DNA of 64,000 nt, from NCBI GenBank assembly GCA_028693055.1, contig JAQUWD010000012.1, positions 1-64,000 on the forward strand, written 5' to 3'. Source of the DNA: Eubacteriales bacterium. Lineage in GTDB: Bacteria > Bacillota > Clostridia > Christensenellales > Aristaeellaceae. The notes under the pieces were generated by a model, which saw only the letters and a list, made by a program, of their open reading frames with translations, made no database searches and was not told the origin of the DNA. Made by a program: the position numbers and the translations under genes. This document shows positions 1 to 9,839 of the stretch, piece by piece (the stretch's first letter is position 1; each line of letters opens with the position of its first letter).

Positions 1-467
1 GCGATCATCTGGGTGGGGCTGTGCCAAGTGTTGGGCGTGCCCACTCCGGCATAGACCGTCGGGTTGTAGAAGGGCAGACAGAGGCTGGATACCATCAGAC
101 AGACGAGGGCGGATACCGTAACGACCAATTCTGGAAAGCGATTGGCGAAAAGCTTGGAGAAAAGCCGACGCGTCAGCAGAAATTCAAGCGCCTTGCATAG
201 GGCGGTGACAATCGCCGCCGCTACAGGCAGCGGCATCCCTAGCAGAAGGGGAATGGCGACCAGCATATGCCACATGGGATGAGCGCCATGATGAAAAAAA
301 CTGGTCAAATCTTGAAAATTTCCCTCGGCTGCCCAGGTAGCATGAATGCTGATGTCGGAGCTAGGACGCAGACAGAGCGCATAGCCCACGCAATAGGTCA
401 GCAGAAATAAGAAGGCGCAGAATAGGGCTGTCAGCCAGTCGAAACGGCGGGTTGCTTTCACTTGCAT
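1..467 (-). CDS. Polytopic membrane protein, N-terminal part (cut by window edge)
   Basis: The first 155 codons are visible, from an ATG at 467 to the window edge. The protein starts with a short basic stretch followed by a hydrophobic helix (about residues 11-31), an extracytoplasmic loop beginning DISIHATWAAEG and rich in His/Trp (FHHGAHPMWH), and then further hydrophobic segments. An acidic first loop followed by many helices is reminiscent of GT-C fold membrane glycosyltransferases, but the diagnostic part is missing, so this is only a suggestion. The start lies 1 bp after the stop of the upstream minus-strand membrane protein, so the two are almost certainly cotranscribed and probably act on the same cell-envelope glycan. 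Confidence 0.7.
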   Translation of the reverse strand, partial: MQVKATRRFDWLTALFCAFLFLLTYCVGYALCLRPSSDISIHATWAAEGNFQDLTSFFHHGAHPMWHMLVAIPLLLGMPLPVAAAIVTALCKALEFLLTRRLFSKLFANRFPELVVTVSALVCLMVSSLCLPFYNPTVYAGVGTPNTWHSPTQMI

Positions 468-468
468 T

Positions 469-1980
469 TCAGGGCTCCTTTATTGAGTCGCTTCGGCGGT
501 AAAGGGCGATTTCATGATCACGGTAAACCTGCTCGTAGCCGGATAGGGGCAGCTTCAAGGTATCGGTAAGCAGCCAGCGGCTTTTTCCGATGTTATCCTC
601 GGTCAACCAGCCGGACTCCAGTCCAAGCCCCGGCTCTAGGGCGGAGGTCAGCTGCCAGCCGCTCAAATCGGTGCGAACGCTGTTGTCAAAGGGATTGTCT
701 GCCTCGGGATCATAGGAAATGAACCGGGAGACCGTTTCATATCGTTCTTCAATCGCCGGGGGGGTAAAGCGTTCCGTATCGGCAAAGGAGCCAACCGGCG
801 CAGTTTGGTAAAGAGGGATGAGCATGCATAGGGAAGCGGCTAAAATGGTTAAGGGCACGCCCCGATGCCCACGGCAGCACAGATAGACCGGCGTGAGCCA
901 AAGTACGGGCGCAAGAATGCGAAAATCCGACCAGTCGTTGGTTTCGTATAGCACCATAATGATGCAAAGCTCGGCGGTCAGCCAAAGAAAACAGCCCATC
1001 ATTTCTGGATGATATCTAGCATAGAGGGTAAGCTTTCCCTCTTTTTTGCCAAAGCGCACAAAGGCGCTGATGAGGCAGAGCACCGCCGTAAACAGGTAGA
1101 CCGCGCGGAAGGCTTGCTGTACCGCATCGATCCGATAATAGGTGATGTAGTCGATAAAGTTGGATTTCGTGTGGCTTAAGGTCATGGCTGTGGCAAGGTC
1201 GAAGCTGCCAGCGTGGAGCAGGTTATACAGGAAGCCCTGCTGATACGGGGCGGTAAAGGCAGTGGACAGACAATAGCAGCCAAAGGCGAGCGCCAGCAGT
1301 CCCAGAGCGCTGAACACCGTTTTCTTACTCATCCGCGAGCCGCCGTAAAGCCAAGCGGCAGGGAAAAACAACAGGAAAAAGGTAATGCGGTAGAAGCTGG
1401 CAAAGCATACGGTCAGCAGGCAGAGTAGCAGCATCCACGGGCAATGAGTGCGATGATATTTGAGTAGAAATGCAATGTAGAGAAGCACCATTGCATAGTC
1501 GAAAAGCTCGGTCATGGAGGTGAAGGCATACAGGATGACCGGCGTATAGGTGAGGAAAAATGCGGTAATGACCAAGGAAACGACGGGCTTTGGTTTGTTC
1601 AAGGCGCAAAAAACCAAAGCGCCGAGGGAAATCCACGTAGCATTACAGAGTAAAAGGCTGGAGGGGGTAAGGCCGAAAAGCTTCACAAACCAGCCATAGA
1701 GGAGGATGGGGGCAAGGCCGTATACGCCTTGGCTGCCCACGTTGGGTGTAACCTCAAAAAAACCGCTGTACCCGCCGGACAGGCCTACGGCGTTCCAATT
1801 GGACACGCTTTGCCAGCAGCCCAGCTCGTTAGACCATACGGGATAGGCAGAAAAAGCGTTTTTGCCCATCAGGAGCGACAGCGCGCCCAGCAGCAGAAAC
1901 GGTGAAAAAATCATCAATGCCCAAGAGAGCAGCGTTTGGGTGCGCTCCTTTGGCTTAAGGGAAATCAGCGAATCAAGCAT
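469..1980 (-). CDS. Large polytopic membrane protein, possible GT-C type glycosyltransferase
   Basis: This 503-residue protein has about ten hydrophobic segments, a large first extracytoplasmic loop with YPVWSNELGCWQ and a periplasmic-type tail of roughly 100 residues (NPFDNSVRTDL, ESGWLTEDN). The layout of a catalytic first loop, many helices and a soluble tail is that of GT-C lipid-linked-sugar transferases or O-antigen/teichoic-acid glycosylation proteins. I recognise no specific family. A good promoter lies at 2034-2062, and the next gene begins 1 bp after the stop, so this is the first gene of an operon running out of the window. Gene structure is secure; function is inference. Confidence 0.75.
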   Translation of the reverse strand: MLDSLISLKPKERTQTLLSWALMIFSPFLLLGALSLLMGKNAFSAYPVWSNELGCWQSVSNWNAVGLSGGYSGFFEVTPNVGSQGVYGLAPILLYGWFVKLFGLTPSSLLLCNATWISLGALVFCALNKPKPVVSLVITAFFLTYTPVILYAFTSMTELFDYAMVLLYIAFLLKYHRTHCPWMLLLCLLTVCFASFYRITFFLLFFPAAWLYGGSRMSKKTVFSALGLLALAFGCYCLSTAFTAPYQQGFLYNLLHAGSFDLATAMTLSHTKSNFIDYITYYRIDAVQQAFRAVYLFTAVLCLISAFVRFGKKEGKLTLYARYHPEMMGCFLWLTAELCIIMVLYETNDWSDFRILAPVLWLTPVYLCCRGHRGVPLTILAASLCMLIPLYQTAPVGSFADTERFTPPAIEERYETVSRFISYDPEADNPFDNSVRTDLSGWQLTSALEPGLGLESGWLTEDNIGKSRWLLTDTLKLPLSGYEQVYRDHEIALYRRSDSIKEP

Positions 1981-2033
1981 GCGATGATACCTGCCTTTAC
2001 CGTCTTATGTGCCGGTGAAAACCAACGCCTGTT

Positions 2034-2062
2034 AGTATACCATTTGAGAGGAACGGGCGCAA
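2034..2062 (-). promoter_or_regulatory. Sigma-A type promoter for the membrane-protein operon
   Basis: On the minus strand a TTGCGC -35 box (2062-2057) is separated by 17 bp from a TATACT -10 box (2039-2034). The -10 is about 55 bp upstream of the ATG at 1980. It points away from the uvrA promoter, so the region 1981-2248 is a divergent control region. Confidence 0.6.
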
Positions 2063-2158
2063 GTCGACGACCGAAAGCGGAGCCCATCGTCGGTTGACGT
2101 TCAATGAAGAGTGACTACCATTTTTTTCTTCCATTTCTTTCTTCCTATCATCCCGCTC

Positions 2159-2187
2159 TTGAAAGCTTGGGCATACTATGGTAGAAT
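2159..2187 (+). promoter_or_regulatory. uvrA promoter
   Basis: TTGAAA (2159-2164) and TAGAAT (2182-2187) are separated by exactly 17 bp, a near-consensus sigma-A promoter. It is about 60 bp upstream of the TTG start chosen for uvrA and lies inside the open frame that continues upstream, which argues against any start before about 2195. Confidence 0.7.
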
Positions 2188-2196
2188 GCCAATATG

Positions 2197-2210
2197 CGAA
2201 CTGACTTTCG
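2197..2210. promoter_or_regulatory. Probable LexA (SOS) box
   Basis: The 14-mer CGAACTGACTTTCG matches the Gram-positive LexA/DinR consensus CGAAC-N4-GTTCG at nine of the ten fixed positions (T for G at the start of the right half). It sits in a larger inverted repeat, ATGCGAA-N6-TTCGCAT (2194-2213), just downstream of the -10 box and around the expected transcription start, a classical repressor position. uvrA is a standard SOS gene, so the location makes biological sense. Confidence 0.7.
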
Positions 2211-2248
2211 CATTGGTAAGTCGAATTTTTTCTAACGAGGTGGAATTC

Positions 2249-5104
2249 TTGCAGGACAAGCTGATTGTGCGCGGCGCGCGTGAACATAACCTGAAAAATG
2301 TTACCATAGAGATTCCCAGAAACAAGCTGGTGGTGTTTACAGGCCTTAGCGGTTCGGGCAAAACCAGTCTTGCTTTCGATACGATTTACGCCGAAGGGCA
2401 GCGTCGCTATGTGGAAAGCCTCAGCTCCTATGCCCGTATGTTTTTAGGACAGATGGAAAAGCCCGACGTGGACTCCATCGAGGGGCTGTCTCCCGCCATC
2501 TCCATCGACCAAAAAACCACAGGTCGAAATCCCCGTTCCACGGTAGGCACGGTAACGGAGATCTATGATTATCTGCGGCTATTATACGCCCGAATTGGAA
2601 CGCCTCACTGCCCCAAATGCGGCAAGGAAATCAAGCAGCAAACCGTGGATCAGATGGTGGACCAGATTATGGCCCAGCCCGAGGGGCAGAAAATGCAGGT
2701 GCTGGCTCCCGTGGTGCGGGGACGCAAAGGCGAGCACGCAAAGGTGCTGGAAAGCGCCCAGAAGCAGGGCTTTGTCCGGGTGAAAATCGACGGCGAGGTC
2801 TACGAGCTGGACGATCTGCCCACGTTGGATAAGAAGCGCAAGCATACCATTGAGATTGTGATCGACCGGCTGATTGTGCGCAACAGCGATCAGTTCCGCA
2901 AGCGCCTGGCGGACAGTTTGGAGGCCGCCGCCAAGGAAAGCGGCGGGCTGGTGTTAGTCGACCTATTTGAGAAAGGAACCCTTCTTTTCTCGCAAAACTA
3001 TGCCTGCCCAGACTGCGGCGTCTCCATCGAGGAGCTTGCGCCCCGGATGTTCAGCTTTAACAGCCCATACGGCGCTTGCCCCCATTGCGACGGACTGGGA
3101 ACGGTGCTGCGTATCACGCCGGACAGCATTATCCCCAACATGAACCTGAGCTTCAAGCAGGGCGCTTTGCAGGCCATGGCTTGGAATGTGGCGGATGAGG
3201 GCAGCATGGCTCATACCTTCTTTTCGGCTTTGGCAAAGCAGTACCATTTCGATTTGGCAACGCCGGTGAACAAGCTGCCCAAAGAAGCGCTGGACATTCT
3301 GTTGTATGGGAACAAGGAGAAAATTACGGTCACCTATCAGGGCGCTCATGGGGAAAGCACCTATACCACCGATTATGAGGGCGTGATTCCCTCCTTGGAG
3401 CGCCGCTACCGGGAAACCACCAGCGAGGGCATGAAGGCCGCCTATGAGGAGTACATGGCCGCAGATTTCTGCGACGTTTGTCAGGGCCGCCGCTTAAAGC
3501 CGGAGGTGCTGGCGGTAACGGTTGGCGGGCTCAACATCAGCGAGCTTTGCGAGTTAAGCGTTACCAAGGCGCGGGCATTTTTTCAGCAATTGAAGCTGTC
3601 GGAAAAGCAGCGGATGATCGCCGCCCAAATTTTGAAGGAAATCGACGCGCGTCTCGGCTTTTTGGACAGCGTGGGCTTGAGCTATCTAACGCTTTCCCGG
3701 GCGGCGGCAACCCTTTCCGGCGGCGAGGCCCAGCGTATCCGTCTAGCAACCCAAATCGGCTCCAGCCTGATGGGCGTGCTTTATATTCTGGATGAGCCCT
3801 CCATCGGTCTCCATCAGCGGGATAACGACAAGCTGCTGAGCACGCTGAAGCGTATGCGGGATCTTGGCAATACGCTGATTGTGGTGGAGCATGACGAGGA
3901 CACCATGTATGCCGCCGATTGGATTGTGGACGTAGGCCCCGGCGCTGGCATTCATGGCGGCTATATCACCGCCGAGGGCACCATCGACGACATTTTAGCC
4001 AATCCCAATTCCCTGACCGGGCAATATTTAAGCGGAAAACGGTTTATCCCCGTACCTCAAACCCGCCGAGAGCCCAAAGGCTTCCTGACGGTTCGGGGCG
4101 CGCGGGAAAACAACCTGAAAAATGTGGACGCGGCCTTCCCACTGGGGGTGTTCTGCTGCGTTACAGGGGTTAGCGGCTCAGGTAAATCCAGTCTGGTCAA
4201 CGAGATTTTGCATAAGCATCTGGCACGGGTGTTGAACCGCGCCAAAACCCATGGGGGAAAGTTCGATTCCATGGAGGGCGTGGAGCAGCTGGACAAGATC
4301 ATCTGCATCGATCAAAGCCCCATCGGCCGTACGCCGCGCTCCAATCCAGCCACCTATACCGGCATGTTTGACCTGATTCGCAAGATTTTTGCCATGACCC
4401 CGGAGGCAAAGGCGAGGGGATATAAGGAAAACCGTTTCTCCTTCAACGTTAAGGGCGGGCGCTGCGAGGCCTGCTCCGGCGACGGCCTACTCAAAATTGA
4501 GATGCACTTTTTGCCGGATATCTACGTGCCCTGCGACGTGTGCAAGGGCAGCCGCTACAACCGGGAGACGCTGGATGTGCGCTACAAGGGAAAGAATATT
4601 TATGAAGTGCTGGAAATGACCGTGGAGGAAGCGCTGGAGTTTTTTGAAAATCACGAGCCGATACAGCGCAAGCTGCAAACCCTTTACGATGTTGGGCTGA
4701 ACTACATAAAATTGGGGCAGCCCAGCACCCAGCTTTCCGGCGGCGAAGCCCAACGGATTAAGCTGGCGACGGAGTTGAGCCGTCGCGGTACCGGCCGCAC
4801 CCTATACCTGCTGGACGAGCCCACCACCGGGCTTCACATGGCGGACGTGGACAAGCTGATCGACGTGCTACAGCGCTTGGTAGAGGCGGGCAATAGCGTA
4901 CTGGTTATTGAGCACAATCTGGATGTGATTAAGACTGCCGATTACCTGATCGATTTGGGGCCGGAGGGTGGAGATCAGGGAGGAAGCATTGTGTGCGTCG
5001 GCACGCCGGAAACGGTGGCAAAATGCAAAAAAAGCTACACCGGGCAGTATCTGGCTCCGATGCTGGAGAAGGATCGCAAACGTCTCGCGGCGAAAGGTAA
5101 GTAA
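2249..5104 (+). CDS. uvrA: Excinuclease ABC subunit UvrA
   Basis: UvrA is the damage-recognition ATPase of nucleotide excision repair; it loads UvrB on distorted DNA. The protein has two ABC modules: Walker A GLSGSGKT (residues 32-39) and GVSGSGKS in the second half, two LSGGEAQRI signatures, zinc-binding CPKC and CPDC pairs, and the C-terminal zinc finger CEAC...CDVC. I start it at a TTG (2249) preceded by AACGAGG with 8-bp spacing, giving 951 residues, the usual UvrA length. The frame is open back to 2111, but the extra 46 residues have no UvrA similarity and the promoter lies within them. No uvrB is adjacent. SOS control is indicated by the LexA-like box at 2197-2210. Confidence 0.97.
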   Translation: MQDKLIVRGAREHNLKNVTIEIPRNKLVVFTGLSGSGKTSLAFDTIYAEGQRRYVESLSSYARMFLGQMEKPDVDSIEGLSPAISIDQKTTGRNPRSTVGTVTEIYDYLRLLYARIGTPHCPKCGKEIKQQTVDQMVDQIMAQPEGQKMQVLAPVVRGRKGEHAKVLESAQKQGFVRVKIDGEVYELDDLPTLDKKRKHTIEIVIDRLIVRNSDQFRKRLADSLEAAAKESGGLVLVDLFEKGTLLFSQNYACPDCGVSIEELAPRMFSFNSPYGACPHCDGLGTVLRITPDSIIPNMNLSFKQGALQAMAWNVADEGSMAHTFFSALAKQYHFDLATPVNKLPKEALDILLYGNKEKITVTYQGAHGESTYTTDYEGVIPSLERRYRETTSEGMKAAYEEYMAADFCDVCQGRRLKPEVLAVTVGGLNISELCELSVTKARAFFQQLKLSEKQRMIAAQILKEIDARLGFLDSVGLSYLTLSRAAATLSGGEAQRIRLATQIGSSLMGVLYILDEPSIGLHQRDNDKLLSTLKRMRDLGNTLIVVEHDEDTMYAADWIVDVGPGAGIHGGYITAEGTIDDILANPNSLTGQYLSGKRFIPVPQTRREPKGFLTVRGARENNLKNVDAAFPLGVFCCVTGVSGSGKSSLVNEILHKHLARVLNRAKTHGGKFDSMEGVEQLDKIICIDQSPIGRTPRSNPATYTGMFDLIRKIFAMTPEAKARGYKENRFSFNVKGGRCEACSGDGLLKIEMHFLPDIYVPCDVCKGSRYNRETLDVRYKGKNIYEVLEMTVEEALEFFENHEPIQRKLQTLYDVGLNYIKLGQPSTQLSGGEAQRIKLATELSRRGTGRTLYLLDEPTTGLHMADVDKLIDVLQRLVEAGNSVLVIEHNLDVIKTADYLIDLGPEGGDQGGSIVCVGTPETVAKCKKSYTGQYLAPMLEKDRKRLAAKGK

Positions 5105-5142
5105 GCGGCTTTGCGCTACAGAAGAAGCGGGGAGGATCCAGC

Positions 5143-7074
5143 ATGAACCTTGGATTTTTATACTTTTTCGCCCTTGTGGGCTGGGCGCTGGCGCTGATGG
5201 CGTTTTTGCCGCGGCTAAAAGTGGGACATGCGCTGCTTTGCGCCTTATGCGGCATGCTTTTCGTGTCTTATTATGGGGTGATCGCGGCGCAGGTGATGCG
5301 GCCTGCGGCGTATTTGCTGCTTTATGGTGGACTGGCGGCGTTGCTGGCGGGAGTGCTGCTGCTGATTCTCAATCGCCGTGGATTGCGGGGCAGAATACCG
5401 TCTGTGGGCATGGGCTTGTTTTTGCTATGCGCAGTCGCAGGGATTTTCCTGCTTAGGGACGTGGTGATCAGCGACCATGATTCCCTTTCCTATTGGGCCC
5501 GGATCGTCAAGGAGCTGTTTACCTACGAGCGGTTTCCCATTCACGGGGACACCACCATGTACCACACGGATTACATTCCGCTGCTGGCTTCCTTACAGTA
5601 TTGCGTGATGGCTGTCTTTGGCTGGCAGGACGCCTCCATCCTTTATGTAACCTTTAGCTGCATACTTGTAGCCATAGCGGCGATTGTTGATCTGCTGGAC
5701 GAGCGCCGGGGATGGGCTGCTCTTGCGGCAGTGCTGCTATTGTACGCCTATTGCGTCATGGGCAGCCCGCTGTTTTCCACCCGTGCCGACGGCCCCATTT
5801 CTGCGTTGTTTGCAGCGGGAGTCTTGTGCCTATTCCTCCGTCGGGACGATTCTTCCACCGCGTGGCTGCCTACCTTTTGCGTAACAGCGGTGCTGGCGGG
5901 CTTCAAGATTTATACCGGGCTGATGCTGGCGCTGGTTCTGGGCTTTTGCATGCTGTTTTCTGTCCGAGGCGCGGCAAAAAAAGAGAGAGCTCGCAAAAAG
6001 CCCTTGCTGCTGCTGAGCCTTTCCGCGCTGCTGCTCTGCTTGGTGATGCAATTCAGCTGGTCCGGGCTGTACCACTATATGACCCGGTTGGGGGATTACG
6101 AAGCCGCCGTGGCTGCGGTTCCTTATACTGGCGTGGCTGTCGAGGGCGCTCGCCCTGTCTTTTCATTGAGTGATCTGTTTAGCGGGAATCCTCGCAGCGG
6201 ACAGTTGCTCTCCGCTTTTAGTCAAGAGAACCTGATGGCGGTGGAACAGCTGATTGCCGACACCTTTGCTGCCTATGGGCAGAGCAAGCTGGTTTGGCTG
6301 TGGCTCTTCTTCCTGCCGATGGTTCCCGTTTGCCTTTTTAGTACAAGGCAGGAGCGCGGGCGCATTTTGGCGCTGCTAGGCGTGCTGCTGACGGCGGCAG
6401 TGCTTTATCTGCTGGGGCTTTTTGGCAGTTATTTTGTGCAGGCTGAAACCTCCGGCGCGGCGGTGAATTATCTGGTAACAGTCACTACGCCGCTATTGCT
6501 GGCGTTGGTATGCTTGACGATTCGCGCCGCTGCCTCCCGGGGAAAAACGGCGATTGCCGGACGAGTGGCGTTGCCTTTCGTACTGGCGGGAATGCTGCTG
6601 GTTACGCCTCCCTCCGCTATGGGGGAGCAGTTTACGCTAAATCATGAGCTTGAAAGCTACAGCCTCCTTGCTCAGGAGTACTATACCACTGAAATCGGAA
6701 ATCAGCTAACGCCTGAGGACGCGAAGAAGCACGCTTTGCTGATTGAATGCAGCTATGGTGCGTCCGAGGTGAAGAGTGAAAGCGGAAAAACCCATGCTTA
6801 CCAGTATTTTGGCATGCCGCTATATGTGCATGTGCTGCAATATCCCTATGGCGAGTATGATTTTTTGGACAGCATCAGTACCGAAATGCTGACGGACATG
6901 CTCAATGGTAATCGCTGCGACCTGCTGCTATTGCGCATTGACGACGAAGCGTATTGGGGCAGCGTACAGGATGCTTTAGGGCTTTATGAGGACATGGATT
7001 GGTCGATTGCCGCTTATGATGTGATTCGGCAGGACGGGCAGTTGAGCTTCCAAAGCAGGGCGCAATACGAATAG
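5143..7074 (+). CDS. Large polytopic membrane protein, GT-C-like
   Basis: This 643-residue protein begins with several closely packed helices, then has an extracytoplasmic loop with SDHDSLSYWARIVKEL and HTDYIPLLASLQY, more helices up to about residue 500, and a soluble C-terminal domain of about 140 residues. The Asp/His-rich first loop and the soluble tail resemble GT-C membrane glycosyltransferases that use lipid-linked sugars. I recognise no named family. It starts 38 bp after uvrA behind GGGGAGGATCC and could be read from the uvrA transcript. It converges with the penicillin-binding protein gene with only 4 bp between the stops. It resembles, in general layout only, the two membrane proteins at the left edge, hinting at an envelope-glycan neighbourhood that uvrA interrupts. 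Confidence 0.75.
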   Translation: MNLGFLYFFALVGWALALMAFLPRLKVGHALLCALCGMLFVSYYGVIAAQVMRPAAYLLLYGGLAALLAGVLLLILNRRGLRGRIPSVGMGLFLLCAVAGIFLLRDVVISDHDSLSYWARIVKELFTYERFPIHGDTTMYHTDYIPLLASLQYCVMAVFGWQDASILYVTFSCILVAIAAIVDLLDERRGWAALAAVLLLYAYCVMGSPLFSTRADGPISALFAAGVLCLFLRRDDSSTAWLPTFCVTAVLAGFKIYTGLMLALVLGFCMLFSVRGAAKKERARKKPLLLLSLSALLLCLVMQFSWSGLYHYMTRLGDYEAAVAAVPYTGVAVEGARPVFSLSDLFSGNPRSGQLLSAFSQENLMAVEQLIADTFAAYGQSKLVWLWLFFLPMVPVCLFSTRQERGRILALLGVLLTAAVLYLLGLFGSYFVQAETSGAAVNYLVTVTTPLLLALVCLTIRAAASRGKTAIAGRVALPFVLAGMLLVTPPSAMGEQFTLNHELESYSLLAQEYYTTEIGNQLTPEDAKKHALLIECSYGASEVKSESGKTHAYQYFGMPLYVHVLQYPYGEYDFLDSISTEMLTDMLNGNRCDLLLLRIDDEAYWGSVQDALGLYEDMDWSIAAYDVIRQDGQLSFQSRAQYE

Positions 7075-7078
7075 CACG

Positions 7079-8503
7079 TTACTTTGTGTTGTTTTTTAAA
7101 TAGGTGAAGATGGTTTTGGCGATAGGCGCAGCCACGCTGCCGCCGGAGCTGCCTTCCTCCACGAATACGCAGCAAGCATAGGGATATGCGTCGTCGTCGA
7201 TATAGCCCACGAACCACGCGTGGGTTACATTCTGACCATTGGCGGCGCTTTCCGCGCTGCCTGTTTTTCCTGCAATGGTCAATCCGTCCACCTGGGCACG
7301 GGTACCGGTGCCCCGTTCTACCACGTCCTTCATGTAACCGTCGATCTTTTGGGCAAGCTCGGCAGATAGGGCGCGGCGATAAATCTTTTGGGAATACTTC
7401 AGCCTCACCACGCCGGAGGGGCTTTCGACCTTGCTTAAAAGCCTTGGCTCCATCATGACCCCGTCGTTGGCAATGGCGGCGGCTACCATGCACATATGCA
7501 GCGGCGTGGCGGCTACTTGGCTCTGCCCAACTCCGCTCCATGCGACCTCCACATCGTTACGGCTGCTGGTGGGGTAAACGCTGTTTTCCACAACGATATC
7601 CCGGAAAAGGAAGTTATCGTTAAAGCCAAAGCTTTCGGCGGTTTTGCGCAGAGCGTTGTCGCCCATCAAAAGCGCCGCTTGGGAGAAGGTGTTGTTACAG
7701 CTGACGCGGAAAGCACGGGCCAGCGTTATCTCACCGTGCTGCGCGTTGTTGTAGTCCCGGATGAGCTGATCCATCACTTGAGTTGCGCCTGTACAGGTGA
7801 ATATAAGGCTTTCGACGTCCGACAGGTTTTCCAACGCCGCTGCGGTAGTGATGATCTTAAAGGTGGAGCCCGGCGGTAGGGTGCTTTGGAGCGCGCGGTT
7901 CCAAAAAGGGTGCTGGGTATTTTGGGTGACCGTTTCGCTAATGTTCATGGGGTCGAAAACCGGGAGACTGACCATGGCTAAAAGCTCGCCGGTTTGATAA
8001 TTGAGCACCACAGCGGCTCCGGCCTTTCCCCGGCTCACCTCACCGCTGGCGAATGCGTCCACAATTGCGGTGCATAGCTTGCTGTCTGCTGTCAGGGTGA
8101 CGTTGTCGCCCCGGCGGGTTTCGCCCCGAAGCAGCGCTGTCACCCGTTCGGTCAGGCTGGTTTCAAAGCCCAGCAGATAATTGGCTTGGAAGGAATCCAC
8201 ACCGTTGGCTACGTTACCCTCGTTGTCGCCGATCAGGTGAACGATGGCGCTTCGGCTTTTGATATTGCTTTGGTAGACTCGGTTGCCTTCCTCGTCCACG
8301 GTAGCCAGCACAACGCCGTTGCGGTCGATAATATCCCCTTGAACCACGGTGCGCTTGGCGCTTTGGTAGCGGGTGTTGCGTGCGTTGCTGAACCATCTGC
8401 TGCCATAGGTGGACACCGAATAAACCCCGTATACGCCGGCTACGGTTAAAAGGCCGATGACGATCAACGCCAGCGCACGGAAACGAAAGCGCAGCTGCTT
8501 CAT
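7079..8503 (-). CDS. Class B penicillin-binding protein (peptidoglycan transpeptidase)
   Basis: The product is a DD-transpeptidase that crosslinks peptidoglycan, anchored by one N-terminal helix (residues about 9-28). All three active-site motifs are present: STFK with nucleophile S213, SCN at 268-270 and KTG at 413-415. At 474 residues it is a short PbpA-like class B enzyme without PASTA repeats, similar to actinobacterial and clostridial PbpA. It lies 22 bp after the FtsW/RodA-family gene; such SEDS polymerase plus class B PBP pairs form a two-enzyme wall synthase. The start at 8503 has a strong TAGGAGGGAG ribosome site. Whether it serves elongation, division or the spore cortex is not decided by sequence. 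Confidence 0.93.
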   Translation of the reverse strand: MKQLRFRFRALALIVIGLLTVAGVYGVYSVSTYGSRWFSNARNTRYQSAKRTVVQGDIIDRNGVVLATVDEEGNRVYQSNIKSRSAIVHLIGDNEGNVANGVDSFQANYLLGFETSLTERVTALLRGETRRGDNVTLTADSKLCTAIVDAFASGEVSRGKAGAAVVLNYQTGELLAMVSLPVFDPMNISETVTQNTQHPFWNRALQSTLPPGSTFKIITTAAALENLSDVESLIFTCTGATQVMDQLIRDYNNAQHGEITLARAFRVSCNNTFSQAALLMGDNALRKTAESFGFNDNFLFRDIVVENSVYPTSSRNDVEVAWSGVGQSQVAATPLHMCMVAAAIANDGVMMEPRLLSKVESPSGVVRLKYSQKIYRRALSAELAQKIDGYMKDVVERGTGTRAQVDGLTIAGKTGSAESAANGQNVTHAWFVGYIDDDAYPYACCVFVEEGSSGGSVAAPIAKTIFTYLKNNTK

Positions 8504-8525
8504 TCGATCTCCCTCCTACTCTTTT

Positions 8526-9839
8526 TTAGCGATTGTCAGCGTCTGGTAGGTCGGCGGTTTCCTGTAGGCTGCGGCTGATTTCATAGTCGTAGCTAAGGTC
8601 GTCCCGGTTTAAGCTGTCCACCCCTTGCAGCAGGCCGATAAGCCCCATGCAGCTAACCATGGAGGTGCCGCCGTAGCTGACAAAGGGCATGGTTACGCCG
8701 GTCAAGGGAATCAGCTTGAGCACGCCGCCGATGATCACAAAGGTTTGGATACCCAGCATGGAGGTCGCACCCAAGGCCAGCAGCCCGTGAAAGCTGTGCC
8801 GCGCCGAGGTGGCGATAGACGTACCCCGTAAAATCATAATCACGTACATCACCAGCACCAGTACGCCGAAGATGATGCCGAACTGCTCGCAGATAACGGC
8901 AAAAATACAGTCGGTGAAGTACACGGGGATTACCCGCGGAGAGCCCAGCCCCAGCCCAACGCCGAAAAGGCCGCCGGAGGCAATGGCCATCAGCATTTGC
9001 ACGATCTGGTAGCCGGAGGTTTCGTAGTACATCCATGGGTTACGCCAGATTGCGACCCGTTTTTTGACGTGAGCAAACATCATGTAGCCCGCCACGGACG
9101 CGCCCGCAGCGCCTACAAGCCCGAAGCCCGTCATCAGCAAATTGCCGGTGGCGGCGTAGTACATGAAAAGGGCTGTAAAGTAATAGATGAGGGCGGTACC
9201 CAGATCCTTTTGCAGCATTAAAACACCCAAGGAAAACAGGGCGAACAGGAGCCATGGCAGCAGCCGATTACGGCTCATGAAGTAGCTTAACACCAACAGT
9301 AGCGCCAATTTGACGATTTCGCTGGGTTGTAGACTGGTGCCGCCGATGTTAATCCAGTTGGTAGCGCCGTTCTGCTCGGTGCCGATCGCCAACGGCAACG
9401 CCAGCAGCAGCGCCGCGCCAAACATAATCACATAGATGAAGAACGACCAACGCCTGATATAGCGCACCAGCATAATGCAAAACAGCATGACCAGAATGCC
9501 CACGCCGTAATACATGGCCTGTTGAATACCGCGACTAGTGCCGCCGTCCAAATCGGTGGAATAAAGAATGAGCACGCCCAAAGCGCACAAAAAGTTTGCA
9601 ATGGATAGCAGCAGCTTATCCGCCGGGAAAAAGCGGGGCAGCCACATGGTTGCAACGTAAATCAAAGCAGGAACAACGATGGACAGCGCTAATCCCTGCC
9701 ATGCAATTTCATTTTTCAGCGAGATAAGTAGAAAACCGCTGAAAAAGAACAGCATCATGGCAGAGCACATCCGTCGATCCGGGCGACGCTTGTCTTGCCG
9801 TTCCTTCCGATAGGCCTCATAGGCTTGGCGTTTGCTCAT
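8526..9839 (-). CDS. SEDS-family peptidoglycan polymerase (FtsW/RodA/SpoVE)
   Basis: This is a 437-residue membrane protein of the SEDS family, which polymerises lipid II into glycan strands. It has about ten hydrophobic segments and typical stretches GATNWI, LQPSEIVKLALLL, QKDLGTALIYY and, near the C-terminus, PLTGVTMPFVSYGGTSMV, the family hallmark. The first 30 residues are basic and cytoplasmic. Its start codon overlaps the stop of the FHA gene by 4 bp and it precedes the class B PBP, so the three are translationally coupled. The family members FtsW, RodA and SpoVE cannot be told apart here; proximity to sigH makes a sporulation role possible but unproven. Confidence 0.92.
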   Translation of the reverse strand: MSKRQAYEAYRKERQDKRRPDRRMCSAMMLFFFSGFLLISLKNEIAWQGLALSIVVPALIYVATMWLPRFFPADKLLLSIANFLCALGVLILYSTDLDGGTSRGIQQAMYYGVGILVMLFCIMLVRYIRRWSFFIYVIMFGAALLLALPLAIGTEQNGATNWINIGGTSLQPSEIVKLALLLVLSYFMSRNRLLPWLLFALFSLGVLMLQKDLGTALIYYFTALFMYYAATGNLLMTGFGLVGAAGASVAGYMMFAHVKKRVAIWRNPWMYYETSGYQIVQMLMAIASGGLFGVGLGLGSPRVIPVYFTDCIFAVICEQFGIIFGVLVLVMYVIMILRGTSIATSARHSFHGLLALGATSMLGIQTFVIIGGVLKLIPLTGVTMPFVSYGGTSMVSCMGLIGLLQGVDSLNRDDLSYDYEISRSLQETADLPDADNR

